Part shown: piece after piece, positions 35,286-42,559 of the stretch
Numbering within the stretch: position 1 is the stretch's first letter
Layout: each line of letters opens with the position of its first letter
Assembly (NCBI GenBank): GCA_027490215.1
Contig: JAIXYO010000029.1
Location: 242,466 to 306,465 of the forward strand
Direction of reading: 5' to 3'
Length of the DNA stretch: 64,000 bases
From: Rubrivivax sp.
Lineage (GTDB): Bacteria > Pseudomonadota > Gammaproteobacteria > Burkholderiales > Burkholderiaceae_C
Program-made: the position numbers and the translations under genes
Notes under the pieces: generated by a model
The model's input: only the letters and a program-made list of their open reading frames with translations
Databases searched by the model: none
Told to the model about the DNA's origin: nothing

Positions 35286-36371
35286 ATGCCCCGCAATCTC
35301 CTGACCCCGGACGCGCTGACGATGATGGACGTCATCGCCCGCACCGGCAGCTTTGCCGCCGCCGCACGTGAAATGGGCAAGGTCCCTTCCGCGCTGACCT
35401 ACAGCGTGCGACAGCTTGAAGACGCGCTCGACGTCTTGCTGTTCGACAGGCGCTCAGGCCAGGCCAAGCTGACCGCGGCCGGCATCGAACTGCTGCACGA
35501 AGGGCGACGTCTGCTCGAACAGCTGGATGCAGTGGCCAACCGGGTCAAGCGCGTGGCCACGGGCTGGGAAACGCAGCTGACGGTGGCGATCGACGACGCT
35601 TTATCGCGGCTGACGGTGTTCGAGCTGTGCGAGGACTTCTATGCGCTGCGCCCCCCCGCACCGACAGGCGCGGTGTCCGCCGCGAGGGGCCCGGGCACGC
35701 GGTTGCGGCTGCGCACCGAAGTGCTCGCGGGCACCTGGGAGGCGCTGATCGGAGGCCAGGCCGATCTGGCGATTGGCGTCACCCTCGACCACGCCCCGCC
35801 GGCCGGCGTGAAGGTCGAGCCCCTGGGCACGATGGAATTCGTGTTCGTGGTCGCGCCGCACCATCCGCTGGCCCCGTTCGAAGAGGCGATCACCGACACG
35901 GTGCTCGTGCGCCATCGGGCGGTGGCCGTGGCCGATTCGGCGCACCGCCTCGCACCGGTCACGGTGAACCTGTTGCCCGGCCAGGATGTGTTCACCGTGC
36001 CGACGATGCAGGCCAAGCTCGAGGCCCTGCTGCGCTGCCTGGGCTGCGGCTTCCTGCCGGAGCCGATTGCCCGTGAACACATCGCCGCAGGCCGGCTGGT
36101 GGTGAAGACCGTCGAGCGCACTCGCGCACCGGCCACCTTCAGCTATGCCTGGCGGGTGCCTTCGGCAAGGCAACCGATCGGGGATCCGCGTGCGATGGAC
36201 GCAGGCATGATCGGCAGCTCAGCAGCGGCCGGCAGCAGCGGCAAGAAGGGCAGCAGCCGCAGCGCGCCGGTCGGGCTGGCATTGCGCTGGTGGCTTGACC
36301 GGCTGGCGAACCCCGAGACACGACTGGCGCTGCTGGAGCGGCACGCCGGCCCGCGGATGCTGGGGTTCTGA
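35286..36371 (+). CDS. LysR-family transcriptional regulator
   Basis: A 361-residue LysR regulator. The N-terminal winged helix ([21 protein letters not shown]...[12 protein letters not shown]) is followed by a LysR substrate domain. It is about 50 residues longer than usual because of two inserts, a Pro/Ala stretch near residue 122 and a Gly/Ser/Lys-rich stretch near residue 308, both outside the DNA-binding domain. It is divergent from the pirin gene with 113 bases between starts, so it most likely controls pirin and the flavodoxin. Confidence 0.9.
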   Translation: MPRNLLTPDALTMMDVIARTGSFAAAAREMGKVPSALTYSVRQLEDALDVLLFDRRSGQAKLTAAGIELLHEGRRLLEQLDAVANRVKRVATGWETQLTVAIDDALSRLTVFELCEDFYALRPPAPTGAVSAARGPGTRLRLRTEVLAGTWEALIGGQADLAIGVTLDHAPPAGVKVEPLGTMEFVFVVAPHHPLAPFEEAITDTVLVRHRAVAVADSAHRLAPVTVNLLPGQDVFTVPTMQAKLEALLRCLGCGFLPEPIAREHIAAGRLVVKTVERTRAPATFSYAWRVPSARQPIGDPRAMDAGMIGSSAAAGSSGKKGSSRSAPVGLALRWWLDRLANPETRLALLERHAGPRMLGF

Positions 36372-36391
36372 GCGCAAGCAGAGCGCGCGCG

Positions 36392-37315
36392 ATGTCCCGC
36401 CCGGCCGGCCGCTTTGCGCCCTCGCCCACCGGCCCGCTGCACGCGGGCTCGCTGGTGGCCGCACTGGCCAGCTGGCTCGACGCACGCGCCTTGAACGGCC
36501 GCTGGCTGGTGCGCATCGAAGATGTCGACACGCCACGCTGCGTGGCCGGCGTGGATGCGCTGATCCTCGCCCAGCTCGCCGCCTGCGGCCTGCACCCCGA
36601 CGAGCCGGTGGTGTGGCAATCGCAGCGCGGTGCAGCGTACCTCGCGGCCTTGCAGCAGCTGCAGCAACGCGGGATGGTGTTTCCCTGTGCGTGTTCGCGG
36701 CGCGACATCGAAGCGGCGTGGGAGACCATTGGGCAGGTGCGCACCCGCCACGGCGAGCTGGTCTACCCGGGCACCTGCCGCCTCGGCTTGCAAGGCCAAC
36801 CAGCGCGGGCGCAGCGGCTGCGCTGCGTGCATGCCGACGGCAGCGATGTGATCGTCGGCTGGACTGACCGCCGGCTGGGCCCGCAAACCCAGAACGTCAC
36901 GCAGGCCATCGGCGATTTCGTGCTGCAGCGTGCCGATGGTCTGTGGGCCTACCAGCTCGCGGTGGTCGTCGACGATGCCGCGCAAGGCATCACGCACGTG
37001 GTGCGCGGCGAAGACATCGCAGACAACACCGCGCGCCAGATCCACCTGCAGCGACAGCTCGGCCTGCCCACGCCGCAGTACCTGCACACACCGCTGGTGC
37101 TGGCGGCAGACGGGCAGAAGCTCTCGAAGCAGAACGGTGCCAGCGCTTTCGATTCCAGAGACCCGCTGGCCGCCCTGCGCACGGCGGGCGCGGTGCTTGG
37201 CATCAAGGCGCATGGCGGTACGGTGGCCGATTGGCTGGCCAGTGCGGTGCAGTCCTGGGCGGCGATGTTTGTGCCGACGATCAGTCGGGCGACGGCACAA
37301 CCCCTGGTGAGATGA
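36392..37315 (+). CDS. gluQ: Glutamyl-Q tRNA(Asp) synthetase
   Basis: A 307-residue truncated GluRS paralogue. The HIGH-type motif [14 protein letters not shown] is near the start, the zinc cysteines in PCACSRRD, and KLSKQN as KMSKS equivalent. It lacks an anticodon-binding domain. It glutamylates queuosine at the wobble position of tRNA-Asp. The last 35 bases overlap a convergent gene (GFA protein) on the other strand, which is unusual and may mark an insertion junction. Confidence 0.93.
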   Translation: MSRPAGRFAPSPTGPLHAGSLVAALASWLDARALNGRWLVRIEDVDTPRCVAGVDALILAQLAACGLHPDEPVVWQSQRGAAYLAALQQLQQRGMVFPCACSRRDIEAAWETIGQVRTRHGELVYPGTCRLGLQGQPARAQRLRCVHADGSDVIVGWTDRRLGPQTQNVTQAIGDFVLQRADGLWAYQLAVVVDDAAQGITHVVRGEDIADNTARQIHLQRQLGLPTPQYLHTPLVLAADGQKLSKQNGASAFDSRDPLAALRTAGAVLGIKAHGGTVADWLASAVQSWAAMFVPTISRATAQPLVR

Positions 37316-37724
37316 GCGGGCTGGCCAAACCCTTGGCGTGAACAGGCAAGGCCTGAAGCTGGCCAAGCCACGGCATCGCGGATTCGCCCCACATCTGTTT
37401 CTGGGGCACCAGCTCGGCCCGTTCGTTCACGCAGCCCAGTCTGAGGTTGAGCACCTTGGGCGCATCGGCCTCGGTGGCATAGAGCTGCGTCCCACACTCT
37501 GCGCAGAAGGCCTGCGCCCTGCGGTTGCCGCTGTCAGCGACCTTGACGTAGTGCTTCGCGGTGCCGGAGATCGTCACGTCCTCCACAGGCGTCGGCAGCA
37601 CGGCCCTGAAAGGTGCGCCTGAAATCCGCTGGCAATCGGTGCAGTGGCACACCAGCACCTTCTTCGGGTCCACGGTGGCCTTGAACGAGATGGCGCCGCA
37701 GTGGCACTGACCGGTGATTTGCAT
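37281..37724 (-). CDS. GFA-family zinc protein
   Basis: A 147-residue protein of the GFA (glutathione-dependent formaldehyde-activating enzyme-like) family with zinc cysteines in [18 protein letters not shown] and FCAECGTQL. True GFA activity is doubtful for most members. ATG 37724 is the start that begins the family domain. The C-terminal dozen residues ([13 protein letters not shown]) read into the 3' end of gluQ and look unlike the family, as if the original end was lost on insertion. It is the last of a series of small reverse-strand genes resembling integron cassettes. Confidence 0.85.
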   Translation of the reverse strand: MQITGQCHCGAISFKATVDPKKVLVCHCTDCQRISGAPFRAVLPTPVEDVTISGTAKHYVKVADSGNRRAQAFCAECGTQLYATEADAPKVLNLRLGCVNERAELVPQKQMWGESAMPWLGQLQALPVHAKGLASPLISPGVVPSPD

Positions 37725-37792
37725 GAGAGGTCCTGACGGGTTGGTTGTGTTCTGCCCAGGGTGCGAGCTGAGGGTCAATTTACGACGCGTTG

Positions 37793-38197
37793 CTAGTGAC
37801 CGCACAACTGCTCTTCGCAGGGAATTCCATCGTTGTCGCCGTCCATCTTCACGCCAGGACAGTGGGCAAGGAAATACTTGGCTTCGGGACACGAGCTCAT
37901 TTGAGAGCAGTGCTTCCGGCCATCGCAAATGAAGCTGCTCGACACGGCCGGTGGCGAAGGAACAACTTCTCTGGGGGTTGCAGCCGCAGCGGAGGCAGCC
38001 TCGGCACGTCGCTTCTTTTCAGCGGCGTTCAGTTCCTCCAGCGTCGGATCCCTTCGAGCTTGAGAAGAAGGACAAGGCAGCTGCTGATACGTGACGCTGC
38101 CATTGATGACGCACTTGTTCATCGTCGCGGCATGAACGCTGAATGAAGTGGCCACGAGAGCCGCAAACGCATAGAGCAGTGATGAGAGATTGCGCAT
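37793..38197 (-). CDS. Secreted excalibur-domain protein
   Basis: A 134-residue protein with a signal peptide (about residues 1-24, ending SVHA), a DUF4124-like N-terminal part with a Cys pair (NKCVINGSVTYQQLPC), an Ala-rich linker and a C-terminal excalibur calcium-binding motif (VKMDGDNDGIPCEEQLC). Excalibur domains resemble an EF-hand loop and occur in extracytoplasmic nuclease-like proteins. There is no nuclease domain here. It lies downstream of an attC-like hairpin, consistent with a cassette origin. Confidence 0.8.
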   Translation of the reverse strand: MRNLSSLLYAFAALVATSFSVHAATMNKCVINGSVTYQQLPCPSSQARRDPTLEELNAAEKKRRAEAASAAAATPREVVPSPPAVSSSFICDGRKHCSQMSSCPEAKYFLAHCPGVKMDGDNDGIPCEEQLCGH

Positions 38198-38206
38198 TTT
38201 CTTGCG

Positions 38207-38245
38207 GCCTGACTTTCGAGCTAAGCGGGCGACGGGTTAAGCGTC
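38207..38245 (-). other. attC-like site after the cupin gene
   Basis: Read on the reverse strand, GCTTAAC at one end pairs with GTCAGGC at the other, with the internal segment CGCCCGCTTAGCTCGAAA between. The layout R''-L''-L'-R' and the GAGCTAAGC core resemble attC sites of betaproteobacterial integron cassettes. The right-hand core (GTCAGGC) differs by one base from the GTTRRRY consensus, so it may be inactive. It sits 10 bases past the cupin stop. Confidence 0.5.
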
Positions 38246-38254
38246 ACTGGGCAC

Positions 38255-38641
38255 TCAAGGCGAGGGGGTTGCCGCCTTCTCGTGGATGACGAACCGCTTT
38301 CTCGTGGGCTCGACCACGCGCCAGGTACCAACAAACCCACGCGGAACAATGAACTCCATATTCGCAGAGAACTCCTGGGCGTTTCCGTTCTCATCGGTGA
38401 GGACACTGATGCCCTCAAGGATGCAGCAGTACTCCTGCTCCGTGTAATGCACCTTCCACTCGCCGACCTCGCTGGCCCAAACACCAGCGCAGAACTCTCG
38501 GTCAGCAGATTCGTACTCGATCCAGATCGTCTGCTTCGGATTGCCCGCGATCAGCTTGTGTTCGCTGACGTAGTAGACCTGCGGCTCTTGGCTCTGGCCT
38601 TGCTGCAGCCGAACAACGCATGATTCGTGTGACGAGAACAA
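38255..38641 (-). CDS. Small cupin-domain protein (DUF861-like)
   Basis: A 128-residue single cupin. The barrel strands WKVHYTEQEYCCILEG, FIVPRGFVGTW and KRFVIHE fit the cupin_3/DUF861 family. The usual metal-binding His set is incomplete. It starts at TTG 38641 with GGAG 8 bases upstream; no ATG lies near. The ribosome site begins directly after an attC-like hairpin and the stop is followed by another, so the gene forms one cassette-sized unit. Function is unknown. Confidence 0.8.
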   Translation of the reverse strand: MFSSHESCVVRLQQGQSQEPQVYYVSEHKLIAGNPKQTIWIEYESADREFCAGVWASEVGEWKVHYTEQEYCCILEGISVLTDENGNAQEFSANMEFIVPRGFVGTWRVVEPTRKRFVIHEKAATPSP

Positions 38642-38656
38642 GGGGGCTTCTCCTGT

Positions 38657-38694
38657 GACGCCTAACGTTTGAGCTGAGCGAAGGGTTAGGCGTC
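38657..38694 (-). other. attC-like site overlapping the antitoxin stop
   Basis: GACGCCTAAC and GTTAGGCGTC form a perfect 10-base inverted repeat around an 18-base centre (reverse strand CCTTCGCTCAGCTCAAAC). GCCTAAC and GTTAGGC are exact R'' and R' core sites of integron attC. The TAA of the antitoxin lies within R'', as is common for cassettes. The site is shorter than standard attC (about 57 bases or more), as if the GC-rich centre was deleted. Confidence 0.6.
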
Positions 38695-39021
38695 GGCTTT
38701 GCCAGCTCGCCGAGTTGCTGCTTTCGGTGCGCGAATGGTTGGTGTTGTCTTGTCTTCTCGCTCCGCGAGCCTGCCCGTGACGTATTTGTGAAGCACGCTG
38801 GCGATCAGAGTCTGATACGGAAGGCCTTCTTCCAGAGCCTTGACCTGGATGTCTTGAAGATCTCCCGAAGAAAGCCTGATGTTGACCCGGCGATCCTTGA
38901 TCGCCGTTGCGCGCGCAGCGGCCCTGAACTTTGAAAGTTCCGCCTTCGTTGCAACGGACTTGAGCGCGCCCTTGTCATAGGCGGCCAGCAGTTCGGATTC
39001 GTATGCATCGGGCTTAGACAT
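38686..39021 (-). CDS. Ribbon-helix-helix (CopG/BrnA-like) antitoxin
   Basis: A 111-residue protein with a C-terminal ribbon-helix-helix segment (RVNIRLSSGDLQDIQVKALEEG plus LPYQTLIASVLHKYV, split here) followed by a basic tail. It overlaps the end of the upstream toxin gene by 8 bases. ATG 39021 is preferred over GTG 39030 because AGGTG lies about 7 bases before it. The pairing of a small basic toxin upstream and this RHH protein downstream is a known arrangement of BrnT/BrnA-type systems. Its stop lies inside an attC-like site. Confidence 0.8.
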   Translation of the reverse strand: MSKPDAYESELLAAYDKGALKSVATKAELSKFRAAARATAIKDRRVNIRLSSGDLQDIQVKALEEGLPYQTLIASVLHKYVTGRLAEREDKTTPTIRAPKAATRRAGKADA

Positions 39022-39301
39022 CTTCTTCACCTTGCTTCAAATAGTCGCGCGTCGCCTTTCGGCTCGGGATAACTGTCTTGAGGAAGAAGTGATCATCTTC
39101 CTCGACGAAAGGCACCAAGTACGCATAGCCGTCACAGGCAACCACCAGCACCCGTTGACTCGGGTACTTGCTCGGGTTTGGGTGCGCGAGGATGTCCAGC
39201 AGACCACCAGCTTCGATGGCTACCACCATCTGCTCAAAGGAGATGCCGCGCTCAAGTACAAGCTGATCATTCTTCTCTGCGCCCCAGCGAAACGGCTTCA
39301 T
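39014..39301 (-). CDS. BrnT-like toxin
   Basis: A 95-residue protein whose opening (FRWGAEKNDQLVLERGISFEQ) and ending (FFLKTVIPSRKATRDYL) follow the BrnT-type plan of small RNase toxins. It is the upstream partner of the RHH antitoxin. BrnT family toxins adopt a RelE-like fold, but catalytic residues here are not firmly identified. Toxin-antitoxin pairs often stabilise cassette arrays, which fits the attC-like sites nearby. Confidence 0.75.
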   Translation of the reverse strand: MKPFRWGAEKNDQLVLERGISFEQMVVAIEAGGLLDILAHPNPSKYPSQRVLVVACDGYAYLVPFVEEDDHFFLKTVIPSRKATRDYLKQGEEDV

Positions 39302-39680
39302 TCCGGCAGCCTAGCTCAGTGTGTGCCTTTTGTCACCATGCTGCGCGGTGGCTTACTCCGACGCATAACTACTAGTTTATGCAGCACGCACTGCTGCTTA
39401 ACTCGGCGGGCTGCCGCTAACCATGCTCAGGCTGCGAACGCCAAGCTGTTGACTGGCAGGGTAACTTCGATGCTTAACTGCTTTTTATAGTGCATTGAAT
39501 TCATGCGGAATCCGGCTCCCATCGATTGCAGCCTCCTAGCCCGGTGACGCCGGTGCAAAGGCGGGTCTGAGTTCATTGGGTATGCGGGAGTATGTGACGC
39601 CACCGTCAAGCTGCTTTTGATCAGATCCCGAACTGGCCGAGCGCGCGCAAGTTCGACTCGGCACTGCGACGCCCCGCCAG
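39302..39680. other. Intergenic, left edge of the cassette-like array
   Basis: 379 bases between the toxin start and the sensor kinase stop. It holds the small attC-like hairpin at 39360-39382. A 99-codon reverse frame here lacks a ribosome site and family features and I do not call it. Composition is lower in GC than the flanking chromosome, in keeping with acquired DNA. Confidence 0.5.
39360..39382 (-). other. Possible degenerate attC-like hairpin
   Basis: GCATAA and TTATGC form an inverted repeat with an AACTA/TAGTT inner stem, and the reverse strand reads GTTATGCGTC at its end, similar to an R' core followed by GTC as at 38657-38694. It is very short. It would be the cassette boundary upstream of the toxin-antitoxin pair. 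Confidence 0.35.
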
Positions 39681-41081
39681 TCAACCGCCAGCGCCCATCC
39701 CCGCCGGCAGGCTCAGCACGAAACAACTCCCCCCGCCCTCGCGCGGTTCGCAGCGCACGCGGCCGTTGTGACGCTCGGCGATCTGCTTGACGAGACTCAG
39801 GCCGAGGCCGACGCCGCCCGCTGTCTCAGCGTGGCCGGGCAGGCGGTAGAACGCTTCGAAGATGCGCTCGCGCAAGGCTTCGGGAACGCCCGGCCCGCGG
39901 TCGCACACCCGCACCTCGACATCGCCGGCCGCGGTGGCCAGCACGATGTCGATCGCGCCGCCACCGTAGCGCTGCGCGTTGTCGATCAGGTTGCGCACCG
40001 CACGGCGCAGCAGGCGCTCGTCGCCCAGCACGCCCGCCGCACTGCCGTCGACGCGCGCAGACACCCGCGCCGCTTCCTCGACCACCAGGCCCAGCAGGTC
40101 GATGGGATCGCGGCGCACGGTGTCGCGTGCCGCATCGAGGCGGCTGGCCAGCAGCACCTCTTCGACCAGCGCATCGAGCTCGGCGACGTTCTGATCGATC
40201 TCGCGTTTCAACCCCTCACGCTGTGCGGGCGGGGCCGTGTCGAGCATCGACACCGCCATGCGCATGCGGGCCAGTGGTGATCTCAGTTCATGGCTGGCAT
40301 TGGCCAGCAGTGACTGGTGCGAGCGCACCAGTGCCTCGATGCGCGACGCGGCCTGGTTGAAGCTCGTGGCCACCGCAGCAAGCTCGTCGCTGCCGCCCAC
40401 TTCGACGCGGTGGCTCAGTTCGCCGGCACCGAATTGCTCGACACCTTGGCGCAGGCTGGTGAGGCGCCGGGTCAGGCGGTTGACCACCGGCCAGGCCCCG
40501 GCTGCGACCGCGACAAACAGCAGACTCAGCAGCAGGATCAGACCGGTGCCGCCTTGCCAGGCCAGCGGCACGAAGGGCAAGGCGATCCACGGTGGCAGGT
40601 CGCCGCGGCGATCACCGGGACCGCCGGGACCTGCGCCCGCCCCGGATCGACGGCTGGGCCGCATCAGCCACAGCGTGCGCCCGTCTTCGAGCGGCACCGC
40701 ATAGGCGCGGTTGCGCCTGTCACGGACAGCGCCGTCGGCGGCCAGCGGTCCGTCGGGTGGCCCCGATGGTTCAGCGCTGCGTTCGGCGAACGATGGCGAG
40801 GTCACGAGGCGAGTGCCTTGCGCATCGTCGAGCGCCAGCGGCAAGCGCAGCCGTTGCGACCAGTCGAGCAAGGCCGCGGTCTGCTCCTCGCTCGGCGCAT
40901 CCTTGCCGGGCAGCGAGCGCTGGATCAGATCGCCCCAGGCGGCCATTCGCTCTGAGAGCACCGAGTCGGCTCGGCTGCGCTCGCGTTCGATCTGCTGCTG
41001 GAACAACCAGCCCGAGACGGCGGCAAACAGCAACAGCACCACCACCACGGTGAGGTAGATGCGCAGCGTCAGCGTCTTCAT
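39681..41081 (-). CDS. Sensor histidine kinase (Cpx/Omp type)
   Basis: A 466-residue kinase with a first membrane helix (LTVVVVLLLFAAVSGWLF), a periplasmic domain of about 140 residues, a second helix (GLILLLSLLFVAVAAGAWPVV), HAMP, HisKA with phospho-acceptor His in ASHELRSPLARM, and HATPase_c (NLIDNAQRYG; DRGPGVPE; GGVGLGLSLV). It follows its response regulator by 27 bases. A Spy/CpxP-like gene is first in the operon, so an envelope-stress role like CpxA is likely. Its name cannot be fixed from sequence alone. Confidence 0.93.
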   Translation of the reverse strand: MKTLTLRIYLTVVVVLLLFAAVSGWLFQQQIERERSRADSVLSERMAAWGDLIQRSLPGKDAPSEEQTAALLDWSQRLRLPLALDDAQGTRLVTSPSFAERSAEPSGPPDGPLAADGAVRDRRNRAYAVPLEDGRTLWLMRPSRRSGAGAGPGGPGDRRGDLPPWIALPFVPLAWQGGTGLILLLSLLFVAVAAGAWPVVNRLTRRLTSLRQGVEQFGAGELSHRVEVGGSDELAAVATSFNQAASRIEALVRSHQSLLANASHELRSPLARMRMAVSMLDTAPPAQREGLKREIDQNVAELDALVEEVLLASRLDAARDTVRRDPIDLLGLVVEEAARVSARVDGSAAGVLGDERLLRRAVRNLIDNAQRYGGGAIDIVLATAAGDVEVRVCDRGPGVPEALRERIFEAFYRLPGHAETAGGVGLGLSLVKQIAERHNGRVRCEPREGGGSCFVLSLPAGMGAGG

Positions 41082-41108
41082 GCCAGGGCCCTCACTGCCA
41101 CGGGTCTG

Positions 41109-41837
41109 TCAGTCCGCATCCTGCTTCTTGGCAAAGACGTAGCCGGCGCCACGCACCGTCAGCACGCGACGGGGCTCCTTCGGGTCGTCCTCAATCACCG
41201 CGCGGATGCGGGAAATGTGGACATCGATCGATCGATCGAAGGCTTCCATCGGGTGGCCCTTCAGCGCGTCCATGATCTGATCGCGCGACAGCACGCGGCC
41301 CGGGCTTTGCGCCAGCACGACCAGCAGTTCGAACTGGTGGCTGGTGAGGTCGCAGGGCTTGCCATCGACCCTTGCCAGACGCGCTCCGAGATCGACCTCC
41401 AGGCGACCGAAGCGCAGCACCTCGTCGGCGCCTGATGGCGCTGGCGCGGCGCGGCGCAGCAAGGCCTTGACGCGGGCCAGCAGTTCACGCGGCTCAAAGG
41501 GCTTGGGCAGGTAATCGTCGGCGCCAAGCTCCAGGCCGACGATGCGGTCCATCGGCTCGCCACGCGCGGTCAGCATCAGCAAGGGCAGCTGGCGGGTGCG
41601 CGGTTCGGCGCGCAGTTCGCGACACAGGTCGAGGCCATCGCCATCAGGCAGCATCAGATCGAGCACCAGGGCGTCGAAGGCCTCCGGTGAAGCGGGTGCA
41701 ACGTGGGTCAGCAGGCGTTCGCGGCCCGCTGCCAGCGTGCCGGCCACCTCGACCACGAAGCCCGCTGCCCGCAGGTACTCACCCACCATCGCCGCGAGGC
41801 GGGTGTCGTCATCGATCATCAGCAGGCGAACGGGCAT
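41109..41837 (-). CDS. OmpR/PhoB-family response regulator (CpxR-like)
   Basis: A 242-residue regulator. The receiver domain has the acidic pocket IDDD, phospho-acceptor Asp in LVLDLMLPDGDG and Lys in YLPKPFEPREL. The C-terminal winged helix carries the LTSHQFELL and SRDQIMDALKG blocks and DVHISRIR recognition region. It lies 15 bases downstream of the Spy-like gene and 27 bases before its kinase. Confidence 0.94.
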   Translation of the reverse strand: MPVRLLMIDDDTRLAAMVGEYLRAAGFVVEVAGTLAAGRERLLTHVAPASPEAFDALVLDLMLPDGDGLDLCRELRAEPRTRQLPLLMLTARGEPMDRIVGLELGADDYLPKPFEPRELLARVKALLRRAAPAPSGADEVLRFGRLEVDLGARLARVDGKPCDLTSHQFELLVVLAQSPGRVLSRDQIMDALKGHPMEAFDRSIDVHISRIRAVIEDDPKEPRRVLTVRGAGYVFAKKQDAD

Positions 41838-41852
41838 CGATGTGCGGTGGGG

Positions 41853-42419
41853 TCAGCGGGCAGGCGGAGGTCCATCGTGCGGCGGACCGCCGTGCCAGTG
41901 GCGATCCTTCATCCGTTGTGCCAGTGTCGCACGCTGCTCGGGCGACAAAACCCGGCTGATCTCGAGCATGGCCTGCAGCATGCGGCGGCTGGACTGATCG
42001 TGTTGCGAGAGCATCTGCTGGCGCACCTGCTCGGCCGCATTGGCATCCACCACCGGAGCGGCGAACAGCAACATATTGCGTTCGAACAAGCCTCGCCCAG
42101 CCGCACGCTGCGCCTTCATGTCTTGTGCCGCCGCCAGCGCGATCTGCTTGACCTGCGCGCGCTGCGCATCGGTGGCCTGCACGCCGTCGAGCATGCGATC
42201 GACGCCTCGCTCGATGCGCTCAGGCGGGCCCCCGAACAGACCGGGCCCGAAGGGCCCCGCGCCAGCGGCATGGCCCCACCGACCACCATGGGCAGCCTCG
42301 GCCCAGGCCGCTGCGCCAAACGCCGTGGCCGACACCGCAACCAGCACCACCATCGCCCAACGCCCTGCCGCCCGCTGAATGGCCGATCGCGTGGATCTGC
42401 CTGTGTTTGCTTGTGCCAT
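41853..42419 (-). CDS. Spy/CpxP-like periplasmic protein
   Basis: A 188-residue protein with a long signal sequence (helix VVLVAVSATAFGAAAWA), Gly/Pro-rich start of the mature part and a helical region ending in the LTXXQ-type motif LSPEQRATLAQRM, then a His/Pro-rich tail (HWHGGPPHDGPPPAR). Spy and CpxP are periplasmic chaperones or inhibitors of CpxA. As the first gene in the operon with the two-component pair, it is probably both a target and a feedback component. The His-rich tail could bind metal. Confidence 0.82.
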   Translation of the reverse strand: MAQANTGRSTRSAIQRAAGRWAMVVLVAVSATAFGAAAWAEAAHGGRWGHAAGAGPFGPGLFGGPPERIERGVDRMLDGVQATDAQRAQVKQIALAAAQDMKAQRAAGRGLFERNMLLFAAPVVDANAAEQVRQQMLSQHDQSSRRMLQAMLEISRVLSPEQRATLAQRMKDRHWHGGPPHDGPPPAR

Positions 42420-42559
42420 GACGCGCTCCCTTGATCCCCTGCCGAGGTCGGTGGCCGAACGGCACCGATCCTGTGAAGCGATGGTGTTCGCGGGGCGTGA
42501 AGGGGCGGTGGCTGGGCGGTAAAGATCTGTGAACGGCCAGGCACCGATCAGCAGGCGGT

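Noticed and set aside
37725..37795. A possible attC site between the excalibur and GFA genes
   Set aside because: No paired GTTRRRY/RYYYAAC cores could be found, so this cassette boundary remains unsupported.
39427..39726. A 99-codon reverse frame at the left edge of the cassette-like block
   Set aside because: No ribosome site, no recognisable domain, and it overlaps the kinase gene end; composition suggests non-coding DNA.
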